A stretch of 64,000 nucleotides of DNA from Spisula solida (Eukaryota; Mollusca; Bivalvia; Venerida; Mactridae), in the NCBI GenBank assembly GCA_947247005.1, contig OX365954.1:5596001-5660000 (forward strand). Direction: 5' to 3'. Made by a program: the position numbers and the translations under genes. The notes beneath the pieces are model-generated. The model was not told the origin of the DNA. It searched no databases and saw only the letters and a program-made list of their open reading frames with translations. The stretch's first letter is position 1. Every line of letters begins with the position of its first letter. Shown here piece after piece: positions 48,135-62,500 of the stretch.

Positions 48135-48967
48135 ATTATTTCGATTATTGCACACTTGGCAACACACCAAGACGCTGCACTATGTTTATCTCGGAACGCT
48201 ATTAAGTTGTTTGCCGTAAATGTGTTTTAACGGTAATTCATGCACAGCTTGGTTTCCTGGTACCCTCTATGTGTACGTATATAGGTGAAACTGCTGATTG
48301 TGTTAGAACAGTAAATTATATGAAGTTGCCGTCGTTAAATATTTGTGAATTAGGTTCGAAATCATTGTCTTAGTATCGCAATTCATTAACATGAACGAGT
48401 AATGCACAACATCATCCAGTTCAATATAAGAAAGATCACCCATTCAAACGCGAAGTGCCCAACTACAGTTTACTAATGGATGAATAGACAATAAAAAATC
48501 CGTCATTCACCAATAGCAAGATGGTGGGCACATTTACATATGAATACACAAACACTACTCCCCTATACAAATTTATATCATTTCAGCAAACACATTTACT
48601 AATTACCTTTCCAAGAATACCACATTTATATTTGTGCGTAAAGAAATAGTGAATTTATAGACATTTACTAAATTAATGTGTGGAATTAATGAATCACCCT
48701 GTGTATATATAAATAATTGTACTACTCATATACCACATGTAAAGTCTTATGTATTGGAAATAAACTATATCTATATTATTCCTTGAATACTTTGGTAACA
48801 AAAACTGGACATTTTATTTGTTTCGTAGATTTCCTGGAATATTTAGTTCAATACGCAAATTTAGTAAGGGTTATTGTTCCATTGCATGTAGTTATACTAA
48901 TTTATTTAAGGTCGATTTTGAAACAAGATATATTAATTGCTCTCGGCACCTCAATCCTGATGTGATC
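48135..48967. other. Intergenic, no gene recognised
   Basis: The 82-codon frame at 48717-48965 is hydrophobic but has no recognisable domain and runs into the SINE. Nothing else supportable. Confidence 0.45.
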
Positions 48968-49127
48968 CATTGTCACGAGGGTAAGAGAGAAGAGAAGCTA
49001 GATTCCCTGTAATGCCGAGCGTCTAGAAAGGGATTACTGGTACCATATGACGCGGCCTGGGATTGAACTCCGGGACCTCCCGCATTCAAAGCGGACGCAC
49101 TACTAGTAGTAGGCTATCGAGGAGACA
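48968..49127 (-). mobile_element. tRNA-derived SINE, minus strand
   Basis: Reverse complement begins 'tcctcgatagcctactacta', with an A-box-like GATAGCCTACTAG and a B-box-like GGAGTTCAATCCC. The body holds 'cgtcatatggtaccag' and 'tagacgctcggcattacagg'. These body motifs recur in decayed form in other elements of the window (e.g. near 54270), so a family is represented. Confidence 0.65.
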
Positions 49128-50450
49128 TGTACCATCGTAGTGCGGAACTGAATGCAACAGTGGATAGTTTCAAGGTGTATGTTTTACAGATTATGTGTAT
49201 AGATGCTTCAGATGTTGGTACTCATACCAATACATACCCGTAGTCCGGCTCGAACACCAAGCACACAATACCGGACTGTCACAATTTACCGCGAAATGAC
49301 GTCATGTCGAGATACACATCATTATGGATACTTGAATACAGTATCTTTATTTTCATTTTTCAGTGATTCTGCATAATAAGTATTACTATTATAGTATTGA
49401 ATACCAATGTATGTGTATATTACATGTCTGGTGTACCCAGATTAGACGTTAGAATAAATAAATATTATACAAAACTATACAATTGTAAAATAAGAGAACC
49501 ATAATTGATATGTGCGCAATAAGCATATCACACGAACGACTTTTAGATAAATACAACTGATGGCGATAACATCTTACCAAAACGAAATGGAGTGTGTAAA
49601 ATAATGATAAATAAACTATTATTTAAATAACCAACAGACAAACAGGCACATAGGCAAAATGATAACTACATGACATTGAATTGTATCAACGATTCACTGT
49701 CCTAAAGGTTTACAGAAACACAATTTTAAAACTCGTTTTACTTTTTTATTCTATGAAGAAGCAAAACAAGTATATTACATATTTCTACACAGTCTACTTA
49801 ATCAGCTGGCTTTCTAATTCTATCACGTCATATTTTGTGTATATGTGAATAAAATAACAATCTATATACGACTGGAGGCTATCCACGGTTTCTAAAGTTT
49901 CGGTATATAAAATTTGTTTATTATTTTTAACAAGAAAATATTAATCTGCCAAGTGTTCAGTTCTTTATCTGAATGATTGTATATTCTTATATTCGTTTAG
50001 GTTGGGGCTATTTTCTTACTTGATCTGTAAAAAGCTACCGTTTCGCGCATGCGCAATGGAGCTATTGAAACTTCAGCAAATGAAGAGCGAAGTATAAGGT
50101 TGCTATTGAATAAATAATTACTTAAGTCTCGTCAATCAATGAACAATCGAATTCCGCAGATTTCGGCAGTGTGGTTAACGAACACTCTGATTTAATGATC
50201 GCAGATGGTTTAAATTGTCATAAACCGCTCGAGTATCATACGTAATATGTTCATTTGAGAGCGTCAGAATTTAAATGACAATTTATTTAATGTACATTAT
50301 ATTTCTCAAAATACTTCACATATATATTTATTAAATATTATATAAGTTCGTAGAAGGATTTGGGCAGCTGTGTGACTCTATCAACTGACTGTGGTAGTAA
50401 AAAGAACTATATTTAAAAAATAACGCAAATTATATAATAATTTCGTTAAA
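49128..50450. other. Upstream region of PRDM14
   Basis: No separate gene. The proximal ~400 bp before the PRDM14 start codon should include its promoter and 5' UTR. I see TGACGTCA at 49297-49304 and a perfect NRF1-type palindrome at 50045-50054, but no clear TATA box at a defined start. An upstream non-coding exon cannot be excluded. Confidence 0.5.
50045..50054. promoter_or_regulatory. NRF1-type palindrome GCGCATGCGC upstream of PRDM14
   Basis: Perfect GCGCATGCGC about 400 bp before the start codon, in otherwise AT-rich DNA. NRF1 sites of this form are common in TATA-less animal promoters, so it is a plausible core promoter element. The same motif occurs at 8823-8832 without a gene, so presence alone is not proof. 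Confidence 0.35.
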
Positions 50451-50515
50451 ATGCAGACAAATATTTTACAACTGTTCCAAGAGAGACTAGGGATGCCAAT
50501 GTACAGACCAACTGG
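50451..50515 (+). CDS. PRDM14: PRDM14 coding exon 1
   Basis: Encodes 21 full codons from ATG, ending in phase 2 at donor GTAAGA. It joins in frame to exon 2. The only support is the in-frame upstream stop, the good start context and the phase match; the sequence itself is not a conserved domain, so an alternative first exon is possible. Confidence 0.65.
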
Positions 50516-53500
50516 GTAAGAAAAATTACTTATTTTCCATACGAGCCTTCCTTCATTTTATTAAATATGAGCCATTTTACAGAAAAAAACTACTATTTAG
50601 TCATGTAATTATAATACTACGTAATACAGTTTTGAAATCATTCTAAAATAAGAAAAAATACATATTTATTAATTCCATCTTAAGTAATTTACCTATATAG
50701 TTCCTATACTTAGATTTAAATTTCTGAGGAATAATGTTGAATTAAATACATTACTAAGTTAGTATGGTGACCAATTTCTGAAAAGTAAGCAGAATGAGAA
50801 ATAAGGAGGAATTGGTTGTTTAAAACAGTAGTAGTCTTTCTCTAAATATATACGAACACTTTACGATTTTGATACATATTTTGAAAAGGAAAACATCTTT
50901 TTAAAACGTTGTACTGTTGTGAAAAAAGTCAATCATATAGCAAATACAAAACTCTCCGAACTGGGTCTTTATAACCTCTTAAAAATCAGGATATGAACAC
51001 AAATATTTCTGCAGTTCGCTTCAATATCAAATTATTGCAAATATACAAAAAATTCTCGAAAATAGCTAGTTTTCCTGGAGACCGGTTCATTCATTTATAT
51101 CCGTAGCATCCAAATTCATACAAATGTATACACATTTGAAAGCAAAATAACACTGCCGGACTATTTAAATAGATAATATTGCATCTGCTACAAAATAAAT
51201 TAATACATGTATGAACTATTATGAAAACCGTTATTATTGGATTATTACATGATAGTTAAATATAATTTTATTACCGTCTTCTTATATTGATGACATATCT
51301 AATATATTGTTGTATCAAATATAAGTAAGAAATACAATGAAGTAATACTTATCGGTGGGTATTTATAATTGTAAACATATGTTATAACATCATCCTTTTA
51401 TGACTATACTTAACATATTTTAAATTTTTAGGTTGAAATACGTAAGAAAACTTGTATTAGATGAAACAAACCGGCTGAAAATGATCTCTTCTCGTTTTTT
51501 TCATACGCTATGTAGGATAGTCTTTTTTATTAAATATGAATTCGGAAAAAATGAGACCAAAAGAAAATATTAATAACAATTATGAAGTTATAATTATACA
51601 AGTATATTTGATAAATAGATCTTAGAATTAGGCTTCTCTGTGATTATATGCATGGCGTAAAAGGCAACTAAACACGCGTGCAGACTGAAAGGTCCTGGTT
51701 CTTTGTTTTATATTTGTTCTCGATATGACTAGCTAAATATGTTTGGGAACTGGTATCATTCTTTATGCGAACCCGTGTATTACCCGGGGATAGAATATGA
51801 GGGCACTCCGGTCCCTACTTATCACATATGGTCCTGTATGCAGCGTGCCACTTGGATGTCGTAAAGGGCGACTACGAGGGACAAGATGTTGTTACGTTTA
51901 ATATTTTCCCATTTCTTCATTTATCCATTTTATATTTTACATGTTACTATTGATATCAACCTACTAAGCTATCGATGCGCATGAAAACGCCATCAAATAA
52001 ATACTTTCGCTTTATTTTATATAATTTATTTTCCGAAGAAAGTGAACTTTCAATGCCTGCGTCTTTTTTCTACTTTGCTGTTTTAATTTTAAATACAACT
52101 TGGTGGTGCATTTATTATTCTACAAGTGTTTTTTGGTCGGATAATTACTGCTTTTGTTTTATATGTCTGAAGAGAAGAGATGTACTTATTATTAGTTGAT
52201 TAAATAAGTTGAATCCTTAAAAAATATTCGGAATCACAGATAGTATTTAAAACAATAAAAAATAAACGATTTCAAAATATGAACATAATTATACGAACAT
52301 AATTTTCGCATTGATATATAGCCTGGAAGCCATTGGCTTATATCATTTTCTTGGGGTTCTCCAACACTTACATACTGTAACTAAACATAATTTATACTTT
52401 TCTTTGTACATACATATATCTATTTTATTTACATTTTGTGTCGTCAGTTATGATTTAAAACGGAATATTTAAAAGAATATAAATTGTCTGGCTTGAACAA
52501 TGCATGTGAGTACATCAGTATTCAAGAAATTAACCAGTAATCATGGATTTATTACTGAGCAGATATTTCATATAATCACCAACCAGGCCATGATCTCATC
52601 TGAATTAGAGTTAAATCTCATCTTAAATACTGTAATAGTCTGTAAAGTAATTTTCATGGAAGGCTGGACTCAAAACTTGCATCACAAAACAGAAACACCA
52701 TTTTGAGTTTATTAGATAATTATACTGAATAGCTCAAAGTTCAGTTTTATTTAAAATGTAGACTACGATTCTAGTCGCGAAAAATCTTAATTTGAACTGA
52801 GATATCCACGTGAAATGCTTTTAGAGATCGGGCCCAAGTCTAACTAATTCTCTAACAAGAACTATAACGGATAGAATTGAAAAAGGCTGAAGCCGAAACG
52901 ACGGTAAAACCATCCAAATATGTATAAGTAAGCGTGAAACGCCTATTTTTTTATACTTTTATCTTAGGGACGAGAATACGTTTTACATATTTGTATGTCT
53001 GGGACTATAACCTTTTGTTGTTATGTGCTATCGGCACTATAAATTTTCTTTCAGTTTTATTCTTCAATCGTGATTTTTATTCAAACATTATTCTCTATGT
53101 GATATTAGTACGTTTCCTTAGTTTTGATAGACAATTTTGTTTAATTTAGGTTTCCAACTGATGACGTACGGATTGCACAACAGCCTCACGTCGGGTTCCC
53201 GTTCCAACAGTTCCCTAACTTATTCTCTGTACCATTTGCGCATGCCCAGCCCATTGGCTCGTCACCAACTAGTCCCGGATTGATGCCGAGGTTTTATCCA
53301 CCCCTAGGGTTTGGGCTTCAGCCCAGCATTCCGGGCTTGACATTTTCACAGAAAGATGTCGACATGGTTTTGTACGGATATACAAAGAACAAACAAGACG
53401 AGACCAATAAACATGCTCTATCAGGACTTCGTTCTGGAGATCTTAGCTATGGTAATTTTTAATTTTCATTTTTTATTACTAAGTGTATTTAAAATTTACT

Positions 53501-56500
53501 TAATATGGTCTAACTATAACGAAACCTTAAAATGACTAGTTTAAATTTGAGCTTCTGTAATGTGTGTAGATAAGGTCGCTGTTTTTACTTTGCACGCTAA
53601 GCCTTTTTTATTCTTTACTTAGAGAAACATTAATTTTCTTAGTGCACTCTATTTCATTCTATCTAAGAATTCCAACAAGTTTTGTGTCGCACGTATTTGT
53701 AGTACACGTAGTTATATAACTTGTTCAGTGTTTATCCGTGAAATTAAGAAACAGTTTTGATTTGTTGAAATAACCAGTGCCCGGAATTGCAACAAATGAT
53801 TGTTCACACCACAAACACTGAAAGTCGAAGTATTTCATGGTTTATAGTGACATTACTTTGAGAGCATACAAGTTTGACCGTGTGGAATTAATACACGTGC
53901 AATTGATCATGTTGTGGTCTATATCTTTACATGTATTATAGTGTATCGTATGGTGTAATTGTAATTTTTCCGTCTGGTCGTGGAGAGACTCTCACTTTCA
54001 ATAATCGCATCTTTACGTCTTAAACAATATACTTTCCCATTGAAAACGTGCAAACTTATTTTCACCACTCTTTAAAAAATCCTACATTTTCCACACTCAA
54101 TATTTGAGTGCTGAGTGTTTAGTATGGGTAATCCCAGGTCCAGGCATCAGCTGGAATTTAGAAGGTTTCTGTTATGTTTCAAGTAAATTCTAACGTGTTC
54201 TGCAAAACCGCTAGGTGGTAGACGGTCCGCGTCGAATGTGTGAGGTTCGGGGACCGCTTCGTGACTGCGTCATACCAGAAGCGAAATGAAATGGTTCCAG
54301 TGTTTCCATTGCTTGGTACCGTCAGAAATGAGGTGAAATATGTGATTGATATGAGTGTTGTATAACTGTATCACAAGCGACATAACATTGAGTAGTATAA
54401 ACTGACACCGACATCTGACAACACAACACAACACAACACAACACAATTTCAGACAAAACATCACCAATTCGACTATGAGCACATTAATGGCGTGGCTACC
54501 AAATTAATTAATACTAGTTATCTTTTATAAGTTAATTTATAAACATAGTTAATCAAAAAGTTCAACGACTCAAGTTAATACTAGTAGTAATACAATACGT
54601 ACCCAAACTGATTGAATGTTTTCAGACCAAAGCGCGGGCGGGGTACTGTTTTATATTTGGTTGTTATTTAAGACCGTTTTAAACATAGAACTAGTGATAC
54701 CACCACCTAAATGTTTATTCCATTCAGTAATTTGACAGATGTGAATTATCCGTACTTGGTAAATAATTATAATTTACTTTAAGCAAACATTAAACACTTT
54801 TCACCCAAATTAGTTCAATACCGACCTGCACGCTATCAGTGGAAACGTAACCCGACGCTGACACCTTTTTGGGGGGACTGCTCTATTTGCGGCTACCCCA
54901 CACTTCCAAGTTCTCTAACTACCATAGTTTAGTGGTAGTAAGTTTACTGCTCTATTTCTTCAACACTTATAGCTATTATATTTATTTACTTTACATCAAT
55001 TAAACTGATATAATTCACGCTCTGCTATCATTTAACAAGTTGAGCGTTTATTTTTTAAAGATTATGATCCATAATCAAACATTGGGTGGAACACCCGAGA
55101 TCTAAGTATGCTAGTGACAGACACGACACTTGTTAGAACAAATACTGTGAAACTGCTTCCAAATGTGAATCTATTTGAACAGTAATTAGCAACTCGTTTT
55201 TGGTCTTAATTGCAGCTGGATCGACGTGACTTAAACAATACTAAATGCGCATCAAAATGTAACTATATATTACAAAACAAATTGATTGTAATGGGCAACT
55301 ATTGCTACGGTTTGGTAAATAAAGAACTAGTTTTCAAATCCAAAAAAATGTATGTGGCTGATCGGTAAAATGTTTCCCGGAACGAACCGGGTAATACAAT
55401 GCCACCCGGCGATGTTGCTAAGTAATACACGGAGCTAATGGGAAATTGTATCGACCGTTTACCTTTAATAACACCTTGATGCTGGCACACAACACGATGA
55501 TGTTTGACTTGTTGCACAAACCGAATGGGAGTTTGCATGTATTACACATTGTCAAAGCCATAGCATGCAGTTACATGGTCACAGTTTAATCGCGTTTACG
55601 ACCTCTATGGCATTTCCGAAATGCATCTTAACATCAACGAAGACGTACGATGATAATACTGCTTGTTCATTGCGAAGAATATCTGAGGAACATTAACACA
55701 TTTATATACACATCAAACAACTTCCGAATTATTTTTGAAATCTTGAGGCTAGTATACTAGTAGAATATACCCGTATTGTAAAGAACCAAGGTCAATAATT
55801 ATAATAATAAAATCTTTATTTTCTGAAGGTAATATGTTAGTTAGTTAGTTAATAATGGTCAGTTATAAAGACCGTTTAACTTTTTATTTTGTATTTTCGG
55901 TTGCAGTTTACTATAATACAAAACACATGATTTGGTTGTGGTGAAAATACATTTTGCAGCGAAATTTAGATGATTGGAAGAACTAATAACAAATATTTGG
56001 ACTGTCAATGTATTATCAATGTATATATAATAGGATTCATATTCATTGAGGGTTAACGCTGTAATCAGCTATATTCTAGGAAATAATTCAGTCAGTATGA
56101 AGGAGGTTAATGACATAATTACGTTGATTCTGGGAAGATGGATGTGGTATATTAGTGTCAGTATATTATCAACACAGTGTTTATTCCAGACGCAATGTAA
56201 TATTTTAATTTACTAGTAGATTATTTTGGCACAGTTTTACATTTATAAAGCACCTAATGTACTATAACAGATGACGCATGCGCACTAAACCGATCCATCA
56301 TCCTTAAGTCGGCTATTATTTCAAAAAATATTATCGGAATATTTAGCGGCCCTTTATTCTATTAGACAAAAAATGTTATTTAACATTCTTACAATAAACT
56401 CTGTATCTATACTTACGTTGATAGCGATCTTAAATTGTCGTTAAACTTAGATGTTAGAACTTGTGTCGTGTGCGACATGATTGAAAGCTTAGGCATCCGT

Positions 56501-59500
56501 AAATTCTTATCGCTTTTGTAAATGTTTTATTTTCGATAGATATATCTAAAATTTAAAGGATAAAAAGACCCGCCGAGCATTGCTATGAGTGTGTTTATTT
56601 TACGGCTCTAAATTTTTCTACTGTCCGAGGGGTATGGATATAACCCGGATTACGGTACGTACCGTACGCCACCTTTTGTCACTTGTTGACTTAAGAACCT
56701 ATTATTGCTAAAATCTAATAAAACTTGTTGATTTTTACCTATCTTTATAAAAAGTCCTTTAGATTTACAAACGAAATAAATGTACCTTATTCATTTCATT
56801 ATTTTTCTTTATGCCAGATCTATTACAAAAATATTTATAAAAAGCTGTTCAGTAATTTTGTTTCGTTTCTTTATTGACCGGTGAAGTATTATAATAACCA
56901 CATCATCGTGAAATTTACATTACGTATGATAAAGTACGCATTTGAGATTATTAACAGATTAATATAAAATTCCAACGATGTTTGTCCACGAAATCTTTAA
57001 GAATAAATAACTGCATTATGCCAGTGAAAGCGATGATTTCAACAATACAGTTTTATTTTTATTAGTAACGAAAATTAATGTAAAGAAAATAAACTTAGCG
57101 TGTTAAAACTCTGTAAAAATATGTATGGATACAGAATTATATTAAACTAGCACTTGACAATTATACTACCCCCGGGATCACGACCTTCTAATCTGTTTAT
57201 TGAACATAAAAGTTGACCGCTAAAATAATAACACGCAGTTTCATCTACATGAACTTAGAGGAAACCAAGGTGTACATGAAATACCGTTAAATCACAACTA
57301 CGGCAAATAACTAAGAAGCGTTCAGAGGAAGAAAATAGTGCAGCGGTTACTATGTATGTGTTGATGTGATGTCAAAAGAAGAATACTGGCTATGTTAGAA
57401 TCTAAATAATGAATATGTACACGTACCTGTGTTTTATCGATATTAAAGCACGGTCACTTGTTGGGAAGCGTACACTAAATCACTCGGGCTACGCAACCGA
57501 AATTTGTGACCGTGCTTTATTCTACGATAAAACACAGGTACGTATTTATTTTTTCTAAATCAAATAATAAACTTCTTAATGACTCGGTGCATGCATCGTC
57601 CGGGACATTGCTTTAAGAAGCCACCGCTCAAACAGTTGAAGAGACACCAATTGGTGACGAATTTCATTACCTATTGTGTTAGTTATAGAAACAAATTTTC
57701 CAAGTAGGTTAACTCTGGAAATAGGAACTGTATAAGAAAATGAAAATTAAAGGCAGACAATGATGGTACCGACTTGAATAATAGGCCTAGTTCTAAATTA
57801 GTTTTCATAGTTCTGACGGTTTTCAATTTATTTGTATCGGTACCAAACTAAGGTTTTCGGCTAATCTGAGATTGAGGTGTTTTGGCCTCAAGGGATATTG
57901 TTACTTATCATTATTTTCGCGGACGTATCATGAGACTAAATCTATATTAAATCTTACACCAAGTTTCACACTGAACTTTTACTATCTTTAGCACGTGTCA
58001 TAGACTTGGTGTCACGTGATTATCAAACCTCCACACACTAGAGAGTCTTCCGATACTCTCTAAGTATCATTATTAACACCTTGTACACCAAGAGACGCCG
58101 CCTTCAGGTCGGTGTCAAACTCTTAACAATCTTAGCTCACAACCCGTAAACTCGAGCGTTTAATTGGTCGATTGGAGAATGGTGTTTAACGCTTCAAGTG
58201 AACCTAATTCGGTTAGCGATATTTTCGTATCCCAGATAGAGCGTTTTGATTGGATTCCACAAGTCACACTTATTTCATTAGTTGACAATCACATTTGAAG
58301 TGAACGCTAACGCGATTATATTATTACAAAAGCGGCTGGAAACGGGTTAGAAGATCTCGTTTTTCGTTAAATAAACAGAACAGGACGATTAAGTGCACTC
58401 ATCTTAGATGTTGTATTATTATGAAGGGTCATTAATGGTTCAATTACAGAGGGAAAGCAATCAATTGAGAATGTTGATTTTAGTACTCTCAAATTGGACT
58501 TGGGCTGTTAATGAACTAAGGTCTCCTGTTGGCATTGTTCATATTGGGTGTTGAATTCTGTTTTGTCGGGGTTATATTTCACGGCCAAACTTTTCTGACA
58601 GCTGGTTTCTATTTGAAGATAATACAAACATCGTATAAGTATTTCCGGTTGTATATATTGCGTTGTATAGAACTTAAACATATGAGTGTTCTCTAATTTC
58701 TAGTCGACCCCGGTATGTTACTGGTCAGCGCTTAAACTGTACAGTCTAACAAACCCACCTATCACAGGGCACATCATATGGGACTAGTTAAAACATAATT
58801 AATTTAAATTAATATGTATTTCATAGCAAGGGTATTTTATATAATTTCATATTGTTTGATTGGGATTTCTTCCTAAATTAAGTTTATTAGTTCAGATGAC
58901 CAAATACATTATGAAGCTAGTTACAAATAGCATAAACTGTTAGATGAATCGACATATTCTATTTAGTAAAGTTCCATAAAGCTTAAGGATCGGGAAATAA
59001 TAAGTGTTCTGTTCAATTCCGTAATGTTTCGTGTTGTTCCGTGCCGTGCCGTGCCGTGCCGTGCCGTGCCGTGCCGTGCCGTGCCGTGCCGTGCCGTGCC
59101 GTGCCGTGCCGTGCCGTGCCGTGCCGTGCCGTGCCGTGCAAATGTTAAGACCCTACCTACATTTACTACCTATAACAATCAATAAAGTACCATATTTTAA
59201 AAGTTGCTTTTACATAGCAATAATTATAGCCTAATATTGTCGTCTGCAGGTATAGATCGAATTCTGTCAACCAAATCTGAACCACCAAGTCCAACACCAC
59301 CACCCGCACATACAGGTATCACAGGGTCTAGGAACACTTTGATGTCACCCAGTAGTCGACCAGACGATAAATTATCACTTCACAGACCGGAAGTGTCCAT
59401 CACAGATACCAATGATCTACGGACAGTTGATATCAGTGGGCTCGATTTACCCGAAGGTAAGGGATACTTCTTATGTACGAAAATTGGTATTTTATACAAC

Positions 59501-62500
59501 AACAGGGACTTCAAGTCGAATACTGTAAGCTCTAATTAAAGGCCATATCCGTGGTAAGACCGCACAGTGTTGAACCCAATATTAAGACCAACTCAATAAA
59601 AAGCGTTCAGTTTGCTAACAGCGATTTTATCCCTGAGGATTATTATTGTAATTGACGGTTACGCCCATCCAGCAACTGGTTGACCAATGAGAGGATTATA
59701 TTCTAATGATCAGGTACACCACATGGTTACATAATCCAATGTAACAAAATCCTTAAACAAACAATGACATTTAATCGGCGAAATGTAACAAATCTACGTT
59801 GTCACAAACACACTGATTGCTGTAATTGTAATAAACTATGCGTGCATTCACAATTTTCGCCAGAATATCAATTTTACTTGCATTAACGAGATTAGAACGT
59901 GTTTTTTCCTTCAGTATTTGAAGGCATGGTTTCCTTCAACAAATTTCAAATGCAAATTATTGCTAATTTGTGTTGTAAATAAAAGTATATGAAACATGTT
60001 AATGAAATGAGATTTTTTCTGAATTTACGAAACTTTATTTTTATACAGGTCTTGTTATTCGGAAGACTTTAGTAGCGGACGTCGTTCACTATGGTGTGTT
60101 TTGCAATAAAACTGTAATTTCCAAGGGCGTGAAGTTTGGACCATTCAAGGGGCGAGTCATCAACACCAGCGAGATTAAAACAAATGATGATAACTCTTTA
60201 ATGTGGGAGGTAACTAACACATACTTTACTTGTCAATTGATCGGCCATTTACGGAACAACGTCGGATGTGTCCGGACGCTTACAAAAAGCATGTTAACAT
60301 CATCGAGTTGATCACCACCACTCAAGAATAATACCCTCGTAAAATCTTTCAATGATATCTAAATCTTGTTAAGAGACCACCTGTCTACAAAGACCAACTT
60401 TTCCCCGTAGTTGGTCTGTATTTATAAACAGGTCTGCTTGTATATTCATCTGGCTGAGTCCAAAACATTTAATTACGTTTTTTCATCAGTTTATCTTCTT
60501 TAGGTATCCCAGTCAAACTGTATTCATCCTCAAATTGCTTTGTCCCAGTGGTAGTGTGGTTAGAGTATCGGAAGCGGGTATTGAACTTACTATGTTAAAG
60601 TTGTTTTAAATCATTCTAGTATAGCGTCAGCTCGAAGACGTTCTCGGCATAAAGTGACAAGTCGGTTGACCAAGTCTAAGGCGACTGTAAATGGTAGACT
60701 CAAAATGATAATAGAAAATCGGACAGGGAAGGCAGCACTAAACTTAAACAGCCGAGCACAGAACATACTATGACATCTAACACCCGAAAGAAAATAATAA
60801 AACCTGTGTGCTTTGAATGCATGAAATGTTGATACTTAATTTATGTATTGGGTCATGACAGTTTGAAATTTAACACAGATATTTCAGGATGGTAAGCTGA
60901 GTCACTTCATAGATGGACGTAGAAATGCTGGTAACTGGATGGCGTTTGTCAACTGTGCCAGATATGCGCAGGAACAGAATTTAATTGCCATGCAGGTACG
61001 TTTTATTATCACGCAACACTGTCGATGTAACACCGAATGTTTCTCGTGGCAGTGGCTGCTCAAGAAACACCCATTGGGGGGGGGGGGGGGGGGGGTAATT
61101 GTGGGAGGGGTTTCTTTGTGTGATTTGTATTATATTTACATGTATTTATTATTCCTTATGTGCAAAACAACACGATTCACAACAAAATTACACGAACTTC
61201 CCGATCAACCCTCGTATATATGCTTTCTTTGTGTATTGTTGTTGCACATTTATATGAGCTCTCCAACACTGGAGGTAATAAAAGTATTATAATATAAGTC
61301 ACAACATACTGTCAATGGATACAAAAGAACCCTTTCCTTGATTCATATATATTACTAGTATACATGTACATGCAAAAGATCAGAGAGCATAGTTAACCGA
61401 TGGACTGTATGAGTAAGGTTCCATTTCAACAATGAATGCAATAATTGCCTGTTTAATATCCGACGAGTATGATGTGTAATGAAAGGCCTATAACAGGGAA
61501 TATTTCCTGGAATGCACAAGATCCATTAAACTTGAAATATACCTTGATATTATCATTTCTAGTGAATCAGAGTGTATTGTTTGGTTTATTTCATTCCTAT
61601 CGTATTCGTATAGTATGTCTACGCTGAGAGTTATCAATTATACTTATTGATTCCTTAGTTTGTATGTAGCAGTTTATTCAATTCAATAGTCAATATGCCC
61701 AATGAGCAGAACATTATTAATTCCGTGTTTAATTTCAACGATTCATTAATTTCAAAGTTCATTCTTGCGTATCTCTTCATAATTTCTTGGTAGACTTTCC
61801 ATGTACATGCTTTTGATATTGTACTTGTCAGGTGGAGGGTGATGTGTATTATGAAGTCTGTAAGGACATACCTAAGGAAGCCGAGTTACTGGTTTGGTAT
61901 GGTGATAGCTATCTACAATTTATGGGAGTTCCTGTGGCCCTTAAAGACGTCAATAATACAGAGGTCGCTGACGATAATGAAGGTATATAACAAACTGCTC
62001 AGTAGCCAGTTATTATGTTACATACGTGTGAGTATTGACCCTGTCATGCCGGGGACAGGGACACATGAGTTTGTTTCGTATTATAAACATTAGTTAGTCA
62101 GCCATATCGGGTGGCAAATTGATCTAAAAATTATTAAGTTTATGGATTTACGCATCAACCAGTACTAACTTGATATTTTGCAACTATACATGAGCTGATA
62201 CTCGTACAGTATGTTGTTCGCATGCTGAAAGTATCATTTAAAGTCAGAAAGGGTAGATTAATGGTGAACCTCATGGATAGTGACCTGTAATGTCGTATTT
62301 TTACCTTTAACAACAATACATTATTGAGAACAAACATGTTTACTTCCTGTAAACAAAGTTGTGATACATTCATATACATTACATAGGGATCCATAAGGTG
62401 TATCTAGGCATCTACCCTTCTTGTAGTTAATATTATTGTTTCTATTTAATTTAGCATCAGAAGGATACCAATGTGAGAGGTGTGGTAAAGTGTTCGCATA

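Larger units (their letters stand above)
53452..59249. other. PRDM14 intron 2
   Basis: About 5.8 kb, the longest intron in view. It holds a decayed SINE (about 54190-54340), a CAACA microsatellite (54417-54446), a palindromic element (57423-57541) and a (GTGCC)19 array (59041-59135). No additional exon is evident; a 77-codon minus-strand frame at 55305-55538 is not recognised. Confidence 0.7.

Noticed and set aside
52880..52915. Hammerhead ribozyme core ('ctgaagccgaaac')
   Set aside because: It lacks the required CUGAUGA core and flanking stems. It looks more like a transposon tail.
59031..59234. 67-codon frame with an AVPCR repeat
   Set aside because: Translation of the (GTGCC)19 intronic microsatellite.
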